This document shows positions 38,481 through 50,086 of a stretch of 64,000 nt of DNA, piece after piece. Within the stretch, counting starts at the first letter, position 1. The number at the start of each line of letters is the position of its first letter. The notes beneath the pieces were generated by a model. The model was not told where the DNA came from and did no database searches. It saw only the letters and a list, made by a program, of their open reading frames with translations. Source of the DNA: Piscicola geometra (Eukaryota > Annelida > Clitellata > Hirudinida > Piscicolidae); the NCBI GenBank assembly GCA_943735955.1, contig OX030955.1:3488835-3552834 (forward strand). The letters are read 5' to 3'. Position numbers and translations under genes: made by a program.

Positions 38481-39381
38481 TTTTGGCTTCATCAATTTAT
38501 ATATATTCGAGTTTTGTTTTTTTAATTTATTAAAAGTTATTTTAATTTCAATGTTAAATTTAAATATTACAGTTTTGTTTCAATAAAACTTTACTAAGTG
38601 TTTATCTTTCATTTCTCTTAAACTAAATGATCTGCTGATATAGGAAAAGATCAAATAAAAATAATTTTCTTTTTACCATTTTGCCGATTTGGATGATACA
38701 AAACCAAGTTTTATTTCAAATGTAAATAAATCAAACTAATATTTAGTTATCAGTTATCCTATATTTTTAGGTTAGTTCAAAACTTACTGTTTTTTAAATG
38801 AAAAAGAAGTCAACAGGTACATCGAGAAAGTGTTATTGAAGATTGAAAAACCCATTGAATAACATTTTTTCTTGACAATAACAATCCACAGTGTAGCCTT
38901 TGTATATTTAATATTGTATATTTAAGTAAACAATCATTTTTATGTTAAAGTAAACCAGCAATTCACTCATCGATTGTGTAGCCTTTACAACTACCATTTC
39001 TAAATAATAAATATAAATATAAATAAATAAAAAAAAAATATAAATAATAATCAATAATAAATATAAATAATAATAAATAATATTAATGCGAAATCATTTT
39101 TTATTCGAGAAGTATAAAAGAACTTCAAGCATGCGTAATCATTCATCATTCGGCAGGGTAGGCTTTCAGAACGCCACACAGATGCTTTTGAATATTCAAA
39201 GTATATAACGTGAAATATTTCATTTTATAGATCTGTAATTGAACTGGATACCTATTACGGCCTATTTCACTAAACGAGGCCCTACTATAGAAGTGAAACA
39301 TCTACAATGTAGATTCTGCATAGAGGATATTACATTAAGAAAACTTTAAACCCCTCTTTATGAAATTGGTTGAACACAAAG
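38481..39381. other. AT-rich intergenic region
   Basis: AATAAAACTTTA near 38583 is a candidate polyadenylation signal. An AAATAT/AATAAT-rich stretch lies at 39000-39085. No exon seen. Confidence 0.5.
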
Positions 39382-41454
39382 ATGGTGCCAGGTAACTTGA
39401 AGCCTTTCACGAGCATTAATAAAGTTACTTTTCACAAAGTTTGTGGCAGCATTATCATCGTGCTCATCATCTCACTCGCTGTCTTCAAGTAACTTTTCAA
39501 GTTAACAATTGACAAATGGATTAATTCAGCAAAAACAGCGCCATAAACTATTCCATTATTTTAAAATTTAGCAACGACTTTCGCAAACAATTATTGTCGC
39601 TCAATCGATACAGGTATTTGTTGAGTGGTTGGGATGAGTCAGAAAAGATAAATGCTTACTCTCGGAACTCTACTCACCATGACCATCACTGCTTCAATAG
39701 GTTTAACTATGAATGATAACTACTCTAATTTATTTTCAAACTTTAAAAAGTTTAAGTTAATTTAATTTACTTCATTTATATATATATATTCTATATAATT
39801 AAGACAATTGTGTCAAACATGTTTATTGACCTGCAAATGTATTCCCCAATGTCGTCTCCTTAGGTTTATTGATAAAGACAAAAGACACATGCGAATAGAT
39901 AAGAAGTGCCAGAAAGAAAGACTAATAGTAGTGGGAGATGTTCACGGATGTTTGAGCGCCTTCAGGAGTTTTTTGAAGAAAGCGAACTTTTCATGCAGCA
40001 CTGATTTAGTCGTTCTGACCGGAGACTTTTCAAACAAGGGACCCAGGTTTGCCTATCAACTATTAATCTTGTGTCTAATAGAATTGAGAAAATTTTTGTT
40101 TAAAAGTAAATTAATTAGATTTTATACTAATTTAAATTTGATTAATTTCATTTTATCATGCAGTAGTAAAGATATGATCCAATATTTAAGATCACATCAT
40201 ACATGTGTGCTGACTGTTATGGGAAACCATGAGCACAAGGTGAATGAATATTATTTTAGATTTTAGAATTTCGTTTATTCTCTTCAATTAAGTTTAATTA
40301 TTTATTTAAAACAATTTAAGTATATTGTTGCGATCGATCTATTAAAGCTTGATTTAAGGTTGAGTGTGAAAATCGACCGTTTAGTATAAAGACGTATTCT
40401 TCTTTAAACAGTTGCAGATGTTATTCTTAAATTATTTTTTCGAATTGAGAATGAATATAAAAACCAGAGCTGTTTAATTAAAAACCTAATTCTTTAAAGA
40501 AGCTCTCTTATTTTCAGATCTACCGTAAAAAAATTACATATTTCGTACATTTATAATTTTCAGACACTATTATTTTATTTTTAAATAATTGATTTTTTGG
40601 GCTTTTTTTTACATACATTATAAAAACTAAAAATTGGTGATAAAATACTTTTATTTTTGGACATTTGAAAAAACAATCACTTAAAACTGTGCGAATATAT
40701 TGGTATTGTACTGTACATTTAATTGATTGCCAATTGTATCCGACATTTAATCTGCAAGTTGTCAAAGTTTATTTCATTTTAACTTTTTTCAATTATCGAT
40801 TATAAAGTCTAAACCTCTGAACCAAATTTTCTTCATAAAACTAAAAAAATGTAACATTACAAAAACTGTTTCATAAACCCTTATAATAGACTTACTCATT
40901 TTCTATATCAGGTCCTGGAATTCAAAAGTAAGAAGAACGCCAGCTCAGAAAACTTTTCCAATTCTACCGAACAGAAAGAGCTGGCTTGGACGAATAATCT
41001 TGAAGCGTTTCAATTACAATTCATCGCAAGCCTTCCATACTCAATCAGTTTCCCCAACCTCAACCTCATAGTGGTGCATGCTTCACTGGATCCTTCGCTG
41101 AGCCTGCTCGATCAGAAAAAGGAAGTTTTGATGAGCATCAAGCGAAGAAACCACAGTGAAACTTTCAAGGCAAGACACGAAGAAACAAATTCCACGCTTC
41201 ACTCAAATGCCACAACAGCAAAACTAAACTTGACTGAAGGGTGGGCAGCAAAGTGGAACCAATCACAGCTTGTGATTTTCGGCCACGACTCGGCCAGGGG
41301 TTTGCAGCTATACGACAATGCTATTGGAATCGACACTGGCTGCGTATACGGAAAAAATTTGACCGGGGTTTTGATCACCGCGAAGCACAAAGCCAGGGCA
41401 GCAAGCGAGAACAAGATCATCAGTGTTAAATGTCTACCAGAGTGCATTTCTTGA
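39382..41454 (+). CDS. ApaH-like phosphatase (ALPH), membrane-anchored
   Basis: A calcineurin-like metallophosphoesterase of the ApaH/ALPH branch. ApaH hydrolyses diadenosine polyphosphates, and a trypanosome ALPH acts in mRNA decapping. Five exons: 39382-39488, 39572-39613, 39864-40046, 40164-40239 and 40912-41454, giving about 316 residues. Exon 1 encodes a hydrophobic segment (CGSIIIVLIISLAVF) close to the N-terminus, so a signal-anchor or signal peptide is likely. Metal-binding motifs in order: GDVHGC, GDFSNKGP, GNHEHK, a later VVHAS and FGHDSARG. The NKGP form of motif 2 (not DRG) is typical of ApaH/ALPH rather than PPP Ser/Thr phosphatases. Several N-x-S/T sequons in exon 5 suit a lumenal or extracellular domain. 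AATAAA at 41489-41494. Confidence 0.8.
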
Positions 41455-41850
41455 AGTGAATTCGCGCGTAAAATCGAGATAAGCACACAATAAATAGTCG
41501 AAAGGTCTTTATTGTATGCTCGGTAGGGTGTATCGATTAGCGATTACTCATGGAATCTTGAAAACGTGTGCCTAGCACCTATTCATACTCAAATAGTTCA
41601 TCTTTTCATTTTTTTACTCTTCACATAATTATAAATATAGGGCAACTATGCATTTATTTAGAATAACACTTTTTTTGAACGAAATTTTATTAGGGTAAAA
41701 TCTTTAAAATCGGAGAAAAAATTCGGATATTCAATTTCTAAAAACTCACACAAAACGGCACAAAAGGAACATAATAACTAATTTTCTGGCTTTAAAAATT
41801 AGAAGAAATTTAATTCATGCACTTGAGCATGTCTTCTTCACTCCCTCTCT
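41455..41850. other. Convergent 3' region of ALPH (+) and TMEM161 (-)
   Basis: 400 bp between two facing stop codons, AT-rich, with the ALPH polyadenylation signal at 41489. No exon. Confidence 0.5.
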
Positions 41851-43335
41851 CTACTCGTTGAAGTAGACATGATATAAAACTCCAAAAGCATTGGTGGCAA
41901 ACCATGCAGTGACAGTCCACCACGTGAAGAACGAGGCAAGATGGAAGAAGCTTGCAGGACTGATGAGGCATTTCAGCCCAAGCATCACTTCCGAAAAACG
42001 TTGTGCAGTGGTTGCTATGAGAAGCGGCATGGAGTCGACAGTGTTGACGTTGGTGGAAGGGTTGATGTTGTTGCTGATGAAGGTGGAGTAGTTGGATTGC
42101 GGAGGTAGGTCGTAGTGGAAGAGGAGGTGGGGGATGGAGATGTTGCCAAGCGTTTTGAGAAGCAGTGTGGAGAAGAGAATTAAGATGAGTGGGGTGATGT
42201 ATTGCAGGGCTACAATGCACAGATAGTAGTACACCCTGATGACCATCTTCTTCAGCTCCAGAGAACTTATCCTGCCGGCTTCCTTCTTCAACTCGGCCAC
42301 CTTGTCACAGGCGAGGTTCAAGTGAGCCTGCAAGTGCGTCCAAATCATGAAGAATCTGAAGACGACGAACAGAAGCAGCACAAGCAACCTTAACGCCTCA
42401 AACTGATAATCTGTCATCAAAGGCTCATTGTTTCTGAGTCGTTTGTGCACGAGGTAGTCTCTGAACAAGGGTTTTACCCAAAGCAAGGATAAGAAAAGAG
42501 TAGAAATGAAGTTTGCATACAAAAAGAATTGTACCGAAACATTATCTTTTCCATATCTCAAAGCATCCACATGCATTCTAGCCAGTCGAAGACCTGGAAA
42601 AGTGAGAAATGCACCAATGATAGCACAAAAGACCGCCAAGATGATCTTAATGGTGGTCAGGCTTACTGGACAGATAGGTTCTAGGCCCTGAGATTCGAGG
42701 AACATTCTGGTAGCTAAAGAGAAATTATCATATGAAGCATTCAACCCAAACTCCAGTGTGTTCTCATCTACAATCAGCACACCCATGGCAAATACAAGGA
42801 AGAAAAAACCAAACAGAATACACAAAATCATTTCTCCTCCTGTTTCACTTTTGAAGTAGATTCCTGTTAGAGAAAGAAGGTTCTTGAGGCTGAATGCAAT
42901 GATGACCAAACACCACAGAATGCTCAAATTCATCTCTTTAGTGGGCGCCATGAAGAAGTAGTAGGTGTCTGTCATTATATAAACTACCACTCCGCAAACT
43001 GCAACATCAACCAGCCATAAGTACTCGGTGTAGAACTGCAGAGGAATTAGATCTATTGACTTTATTTGAGCAGCTTCCAGTTGAATGTCAATGGAGCGTG
43101 GAACTGTGAAAGGTTCATCTTTATTCTTTTTATGTGATTCAAACTTCTTGTTTTTGTGTGATGGTTGGTTGAAAGATTGGCCTGATAACTTTTTGAGCTC
43201 TTCGTCAGTTGGGTGCAGGAACCTTGCTAATTTCCTGCATAGAATCCATCTCCCAAATGACAATGTGCCACTGAAGCGTGAAATGAGAAAAGCAACGATC
43301 ACGCTGAAAACCAACTGCATACCAAATACGGCCAT
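41851..43335 (-). CDS. TMEM161: TMEM161 multi-pass membrane protein (494 residues)
   Basis: Predicted eight-or-more-helix membrane protein of the TMEM161A/B family. The start MAVFGMQLVFSVIVAFLISR and LHPTDEELKKLSG match the family N-terminus. Later landmarks are PRSIDIQLEAA, YTEYLWLVDVAVCGVVVYI, a glycine/phenylalanine-rich helix (LFGFFFLVFAMGVLIV), AIIGAFLTFPGLRLARMH, LLWVKPLFRDYL, KKEAGRISSLELKKMV, LLLKTLGN and a final FTWWTVTAWF helix. The whole CDS is one exon. TTATTTCAG ends 2 bases before the ATG, so an intron in the 5' UTR is likely. Vertebrate orthologues are multi-exonic, so introns were lost here or the gene is an old retrocopy. Family known from vertebrate genetics; biochemical role unclear. 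Confidence 0.92.
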   Translation of the reverse strand: MAVFGMQLVFSVIVAFLISRFSGTLSFGRWILCRKLARFLHPTDEELKKLSGQSFNQPSHKNKKFESHKKNKDEPFTVPRSIDIQLEAAQIKSIDLIPLQFYTEYLWLVDVAVCGVVVYIMTDTYYFFMAPTKEMNLSILWCLVIIAFSLKNLLSLTGIYFKSETGGEMILCILFGFFFLVFAMGVLIVDENTLEFGLNASYDNFSLATRMFLESQGLEPICPVSLTTIKIILAVFCAIIGAFLTFPGLRLARMHVDALRYGKDNVSVQFFLYANFISTLFLSLLWVKPLFRDYLVHKRLRNNEPLMTDYQFEALRLLVLLLFVVFRFFMIWTHLQAHLNLACDKVAELKKEAGRISSLELKKMVIRVYYYLCIVALQYITPLILILFSTLLLKTLGNISIPHLLFHYDLPPQSNYSTFISNNINPSTNVNTVDSMPLLIATTAQRFSEVMLGLKCLISPASFFHLASFFTWWTVTAWFATNAFGVLYHVYFNE

Positions 43336-43866
43336 TTCTGAAATAATTAGAAATACATGTTAAAAATTTATTCTTGATCATTGCATTCATATTAGTAATA
43401 TTATTACAAACCTGCTTTGAAACTTCTCAAACAAACTAAGCAATTTAAAAAAACAATCTTTGATTATTGCATTTCAGTTTTTAAATATTATTAAGTAAAA
43501 ATATTAATTTCCTAATATTGGATATGTATTAAAGCCCTTATTTAGAAAAAACAAAGCCCGAAATTTAGAAACCTTGACATTGAAATTAACGTTAGGAAAG
43601 CCGTACCCGAAAGCAGAAACTTGCTCGATTTACAACCTTTTACAGCAGTAAGAAACCATGGCTGGAAACGAGCAAGAAAGCAGATCTCAGAAATAAATTT
43701 ATTAAGTTTCCTTTTAATGAAAAATATATTTTAAAATGTTATATTTGTAAAAAAAAATTCAATAAAGGTACAGAAAGTATGAAACATGTAAATGTATTTA
43801 AAATTAAATAATATATTCAGTCTTTATTCGTAATATTCCGTGGCAAGCCGATTGAATGCTTACTCC
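43336..43866 (-). other. TMEM161 upstream region and DMAP1 3' flank
   Basis: AT-rich. It holds the presumed TMEM161 5' UTR intron and, at 43823-43828, TTTATT (AATAAA on the minus strand), a likely DMAP1 polyadenylation signal 40 bp after its stop. Confidence 0.5.
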
Positions 43867-45947
43867 TCATGTGGTGTCCATGCACTCTCCAATCATAAAC
43901 TCTGCCTTCATATGCCTGGAGTCTCCTTCCATCAGCTGAGGATGCAACAACGATCAAAATTCCATATTTTGTACAAAAATAATATAAATTCAAAAATTTA
44001 GAAAAGATGTCAAAGTTATAATCTTGAAATTATATACTCAAAATGAACACCTTTCCAGGAGCGATGGTTTCGAAGCGGTGTCGTAGCGTTTGCAGTTCGT
44101 ATTCCGAGTTTGCGAGCGCAATCTTCAGCTCGTACAACAGCACGATGTCCTGTCGCAGCTCGTTGAACTTCGAGACGTTCTCCAGCGTTGGCAGTGGGTT
44201 CGGGTCTGTGAGTGAAATGGTGAGTTGGTGTTGGTGAGTTGGTGTTGGTGAGTTGGTGAGTTGGTGTTGGTGAGTTGGTGAGTTGGTGTTGGTGAGTTGG
44301 TGTTGGTGAGTTGGTGTTGGTGAGTCGGTGTTGGTGAGTTGGTGTTGGTGAGTTGGTGTTGGTGAGTTGGTGTTGGTGAGTTGGTGTTGGTGAGTTGGTG
44401 TTGGTGAGTTGGTGTTGGTGAGTTGGTGTTGGTGAGTTGGTGTTGGTGAGTCGGTGTTGGTGAGTTGGTGTTGGTGAGACACAAATAAATATGAATGATT
44501 AAACTTGAAGAGATAGATTCTGTGAAACTATAGAAAAACATATGATTTGTATTACACTTTTAATAACTTTAATTTACACACAAACAAACGAACCAAGATT
44601 GAACTCTTCAAGCATCTGCTCAATGGCCTTGGTCTTTTTCTGTCCCAGTGAGATCGGAAGCTTCATCTGAGATAGTAAGTTTTTCACTTTTCAAATATAT
44701 TATTTATTAAAAGATTATATATAACAGAGTGATAAATTAAATTAATTAATTAAGGATTATAATTAAAATGAAGCGCTAAATCACCTTTTGACTTCTGAGA
44801 TAGACACCCGATTGTTTGAAGTCAGGAAACTTTATGCTTGTGTTCTCTGGCATTACCTGCGTGAATTGTTGCATGAACGAAGTAGATAAATGGTTTAACG
44901 AATGATATAATCATTTTATTGACCGATGAATAGATATATTAATCCATAGATGGGTGGATAAATAACTAATAAATAAAAACAAAATATCAAAAACTCTACT
45001 AATGAATATTCAGACGCAACAACACTCCACCCCCTCCCAACCACTCACACCAACACTGGTCGCCTCTCTGGCCTTGTAGGCGGGGTTCTTCTTGGAGACC
45101 TTCCGCTCAGACTTGCGACTCTCGCTGTTGTTGTCAGCGGCGATGATGAGTTTCTGCAGGTCCAGCGCCTTCTTCTCCCTCTCGCGTTTGCGCTGGTCTA
45201 TCTTCTTCAGCTCTTGCACCAGTCGTTCTTCTTCTTCGATCTGCGTTGGAAGGGGTGTGGCTTTGTTGGCGGGATGAGGGGTTTGTTTGGTGTTTTTTGT
45301 TTTTGGTTTGTTGAGTGTTGTTGTTGGTGTTGTAACAGGGGTTGGTAGTGTTGTTGTTGGTGTTGTAGCAGTTAGTTTGTTAGTGGTTTGTTTGTAATGT
45401 GTAGTAATGCTAACCATTGGAATTAAGCAGTAGATCAGCCTAAACTAAACTACATCAACACCATAAAAAATAAACACAACATCAACCACATCAAACAACC
45501 CAACAACACCAACAACACCAGCACCACCAACAACCCAACAACACCAGTACCACCAACAACCCAACAACACCAGCACCACCAACAACACAACAACACCAGC
45601 ACCACCAACAACCCAACAACCCAAACACCACCAATAACACAACACCAGCACCACCAACAACCCAACAACAACCCAACACCAACAACAACCCAAACACCAC
45701 CAACAACCCAACAACACCAACAACAACCCAAACACCACCAACAACCCAACAACACCAACAACAATCCAAACACCACCAACAACCCATCAACCCAACAACA
45801 ACCCAACAACACCAACAACAATCCAATCACCACATCACCTGTTCCTCGGTCCGGTTGATGAGTTTCTCTAGTTGTTCCTTGCGTCTCCTCTCGTGGTTGG
45901 CGTCGTAAGAACGCGTCTTCTGCTCCGACGGGCCGTTGCGCAACTGT

Positions 45948-46000
<53 letters not shown>

Positions 46001-47880
46001 TGTGTGTGTGGGTGGGTGGGTGTGTGGGTGTGTGTGTGTGTGGGTGTGTGTGTGTTGTGTTATTTAATTTAATTAATAATAAAGGAAAATCTAATTTAAT
46101 GGAGTACTTTTAAATATTAAAACCTAGTTATAATTTAAATGAGCAGAAATTAACCTATACCAAAACTACCCCCCACCCACCGACCACCACATTTTCCCAT
46201 TATTGAGCAAACCTTTTGGAGGACGTTGCAGATGCCATAGTACCGTTCCTTCAAGTCCTCGATCGATCTCTTACTTGGGTGCTTGTCGAGCTCCCAACGA
46301 TCACACATGATTACGAATCTGTCAAAAGGGAGGGTTTGGAGGGGATTGGCTGGTATGGGTAGGATGGAGGAGATTGGCTGGTATGGGTAGGATGGAGGAG
46401 ATTGGCTGGTAGGGGTAGGTTGGAGTGGGTTGGTTGGTATGGAGATTGGTTGGTTTGAGAGGGTAGTTGGTTTGAGAGGGTGGTTGGTTTGAGAAGGTGG
46501 TTGGTAGGTTTGGTTAGAAGGGTTAGCTTGGAGGGGGTTGGTTGGAGAGGGGTTGGTTGGAGGAGGTTGGTCGAAAAGAAGTTAGTTAGGATGGTTGAAA
46601 AAATATAATTGGTATTAAAAGGGTTTGTTAGAACAATTTTAAAAACGATTTTGAAGTAAAACAAGCTAGTAAGAAAAAAAAACAATGATGAAACTGCTGA
46701 GAAAAAGCAATAGAACTTCTATTATAAAAAGATAAATACCTCAGATCGAACTTCTTGGCAAGGGAGAAGAGGTAATCGGTGTCAGCACGGGTCCAGAGAT
46801 CAGAGTGCAAGTGTTGGCTGTACTCCAGGTCGGAGAAGGTTGGAACGTCAACAACCTTGGGATTGATGGCAGTGGGAGGTATTATAGGTGAATTCCATCT
46901 TTTTGGATATAGAAGAATTATCTTATGAGTTTTAAACATTTATAAATATATGTGATTTTATTAAATGATTTTTTTCGCAATTTCATAACCATTAACACAA
47001 CCATAATCATGATCAACATGACCACCTTGTTGAAGCGCACGAATGGATACTCAACCCCTTCATCTGCTACTCTCCTCCAATGGTAGAAGACCGCTCCATC
47101 CTTTTGAAGCAAGCAGAGTTACTTTTGGTGCATATATATTTGACTTTTTTTATTTCGATGTCAAATATATTTCGCTGTTAGTGTTGATCAAGTCCCAAGT
47201 GGACACAATTAAATTTTGTATTTATAATTATCTCTACTAAATTTATATTTTGGTAGCTTGAGACTTTGCTACCTTTTAAATAATAAATTTATGGCATGAA
47301 AACTATCTAGACTTGAACAACATAACATGTTTTCATACAAATTTTTAACGGTATGAGTTAAATATGATAAAAGCCTCAAAGGGGTCTCACATTGCGAGCA
47401 GGATTCGTGAACGGAGTCCACCTCCACGGGCGCACCTTGCTCTGGCCGATCCGAGCCTTCATTTGTTTGTAACCGAGACTGTTGTCCGTGGGAAAGATCG
47501 GAGGAGCATCCCTTTTGGAGAAGTGGAGCTTCGAGATAATTATGAAATGATTATTTTTAATTAAATATTTCAAAAAATTTGATTATGTTTTTTCCCAAAA
47601 TGGTTTGAAATTTCGACTATAAATTAAATTGCAACCTGTTGTCAGTCCAAAGAAGTCCCCAGACCTCCCTGTGCATGCCTTCGGGTCGCTTGACGTTGGT
47701 CTCATTTTTCTTGACCTTTTTCTTTACCAATTAAATAGATCATTGAAGTTATGGGCTGATTCAAATAAAAATAATTTGAGTTATTCAAACCTTTTTTTCG
47801 CCAAACAAGCTTTCTCTGGTTACAGGATCATTTTCTTCTGAGATATTTAAATCGAGAATATCTCGAATATCCGAAGTCAT
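43867..47880 (-). CDS. DMAP1: DMAP1, DNMT1-associated / NuA4-SWR1 subunit
   Basis: Nuclear subunit of the TIP60/NuA4 and SRCAP chromatin complexes. Twelve exons 5' to 3': 47791-47880, 47636-47715, 47391-47511, 47026-47100, 46740-46855, 46213-46318, 45839-45943, 45049-45240, 44785-44856, 44594-44666, 44051-44205 and 43867-43935, giving 417 residues (human 467). Landmarks: MTSDIRDILDL, VKRPEGMHREVWGLLW, KVRPWRWTPFTNPAR, then the SANT/Myb-like region (AVFYHWRR, YPFVRFNK, LWTRADTDYLFSLAKKFDLR), RSIEDLKERYY, ANHERRRKEQLEKL, a charged coiled coil (KIDQRKREREKKALDLQKLI), MKLPISLGQKKTKAIEQML and ELRQDIVLLYELKIALANSE. All phases match. Introns 6, 7 and 10 are filled with AC/GT, AACACC and GGTGAGTTGGTGTT repeats. 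Confidence 0.95.
44213..44480. repeat. 14-bp minisatellite GGTGAGTTGGTGTT
   Basis: About 19 copies with occasional deletions, in DMAP1 intron 10 next to the acceptor of exon 44051-44205. Confidence 0.9.
45460..45835. repeat. AAC/ACC-rich tandem repeat
   Basis: Degenerate CCAACAACACC units fill the 3' part of DMAP1 intron 7 on the genomic + strand. The apparent Val/Leu/Cys/Trp-rich frames on the minus strand are repeat artefacts. Confidence 0.85.
45949..46055. repeat. (GT)n microsatellite at the DMAP1 exon 7 acceptor
   Basis: On the sense (minus) strand this is (AC)n ending in CGAACAG, the acceptor of exon 45839-45943. Confidence 0.88.
46330..46590. repeat. GGTTGG/GGTAGG-rich degenerate repeat in DMAP1 intron 5
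   Basis: GATTGGCTGGTATGGGTAGGATGGAG is partly repeated, then looser TTGGTTGGTTTGAGAGG units follow. There is no coding signal. Confidence 0.7.
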
Positions 47881-48194
47881 TTTATAACTTTTTGGCTTAA
47901 AATTTAAGCCTTAAATTAAATATTTTCTATTTAATATCGCTTTGTTAAACATAGAACTTAAATACAATCTAATTAAACAATAAATAAAATATATTAAATC
48001 ATTTAATTACTGGCATTTTGCTTTTTACACAATTTACTCAATAGACTCATATTCTTATAAGACTATTAATTCTTATAATTTATTAACAAATCTGAATTTG
48101 TGAAAGTTTCATAAACTACAAATGGGGAATTAATATTATAAAATGATGACAATAAATACCTCAAACGATGGAGTACCCATTAAAAATCTTAAAA
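47881..48194 (-). other. Spacer between DCP2 stop and DMAP1 start
   Basis: 314 bp of AT-rich DNA between two minus-strand genes. It must hold the DCP2 polyadenylation site and the DMAP1 promoter. Confidence 0.5.
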
Positions 48195-49827
48195 TCAAGA
48201 TTCAAAAACAGCCGCCATGACGCTTTCGACGTCGATTTGGAAGGTGTTCCAAGCAGGAGCCTCAAACGAGAAGACAGACATGATCTCCTTTTCAAAAGAT
48301 TCATCGTCTGCCGATGTTTAATGTTGCTAATGAGTCAAAAATGATTTAGAAATCAATTATATTATTTTAATGATTTATTATAAAAATGAAAAATTTATTT
48401 AGAATTAATAGCAATTCAATCTATTTTATTATGGCGTTATTACCTTGATTTTCATAACTTTTTTCTTGCTGAAAATATATTCATATTTTAATGTCAAAAT
48501 TATGATATAAATAATTTAAAACACAAAATAAAACGAAATTTAAATCATGAAAACATTGGCTCACAAATGATTTTATTTGATGGGACGCTAGTTTAGGATT
48601 ATCAGGGAAGTTGCTTGATGCTTTGAGTGAAGAAAACAACGTCGATACAATGCCATTGGTGGCTTGTTGTTGTACTTGTTGTTGTACTTGTTGCTGTTGT
48701 TGTTGTTGATGTTGCTGAGTAGTGTTGGTGGTGGTGCAAAGGGGTGTTGAGTAGGAAGCGAATGGCATGAAGGTGGGTGGAGGAGGCTGGGGAGTGAGGA
48801 AGGATGGAGGAGTGGGTGGAGGGTAGGGACTGGATTGCTGCAGCTTGGAGGGTGTTGTTGTTGCAGATTTTCGGTTGGTGTCTGTTTTTTCTTATGGAAC
48901 AAAAAAACACAATAATTACAAATCCATTAATAGATAAAATATAAAAATGCTTCAAAAATATTAACACCAATAATTTAATGAATAACATATAATAATAATA
49001 AAATTCATGCAAAATGACGATAGAGGTGATATAACAAAGACTAACTAGCAGAGTTTTTGAGAAGACTTTCAAAGAATTCCGCTTGGGTTTTAGATTTAGA
49101 AATCGGCTTTTGACTGAGGTTACTGACATTAACATAAGAGTGGGTGGTGGGGAAGGGTGGAGAGATAGAGAAGGGTGGAAGGTGTGGTGGAGAAGAGAGG
49201 TAGTGATGCTGCTGGGAGTGGATGTGTAGTTGGGACTTCATTTTCTGAATTCTGATCTTCAAATCCCTTTAGTTTTTCAAATTAAAACACAGTAAAAGCC
49301 TTTACTTTTTTTCGTTTTTTGAGTTTTCGTTTTATCATCATCATCATCAAGACCATCATCATAATCGTCACCATCATCATCACCCCCATTACCATCATCA
49401 TCATCATCATCATCATCATCACCAACTTGACGAAAGGGATAGCAGTGAAGAACTGGTTAGGGTTGAGTTGGTAGGCACCCTTGCAGACGACATCTTTCTT
49501 GTGGACGGGCAGCAGATCCACGTCGAACCAGGAAATCGTCTGTTCAGGAAAAATAGTGATGTGCGTGTTAAAATAATTTTTAATTCATAAAAATGTGAAT
49601 AGTTTATTTTATTCCAGATAGAAAAAAACGTTTAATGAATAAAAACACAATAATTAATTCATTCCCATAGATGGAAGACGTAAAAATAATAAACCGACTT
49701 TGATTTCCGATCTGGTTTGAGCCTTAAAGGTGGTGCTCAGTGGGATTCCATGAACTATATACAGACGGCATATCTGCATGTGATGATGATGATAGTGACA
49801 ATAATAATAGTTGTGATGAAGATAATA

Positions 49828-49879
<52 letters not shown>

Positions 49880-49925
49880 GATGATGATGATAATAATGAT
49901 GATGATGAGATGATGATGATGATGA

Positions 49926-49963
<38 letters not shown>

Positions 49964-50000
49964 GATGATGATGATGATCATGAGATGATGATGATGATGA

Positions 50001-50086
<86 letters not shown>

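Noticed and set aside
45445..45833. Leu/Val/Cys/Trp-rich frames resembling membrane proteins
   Set aside because: Pure translation of the AAC/ACC tandem repeat in a DMAP1 intron.
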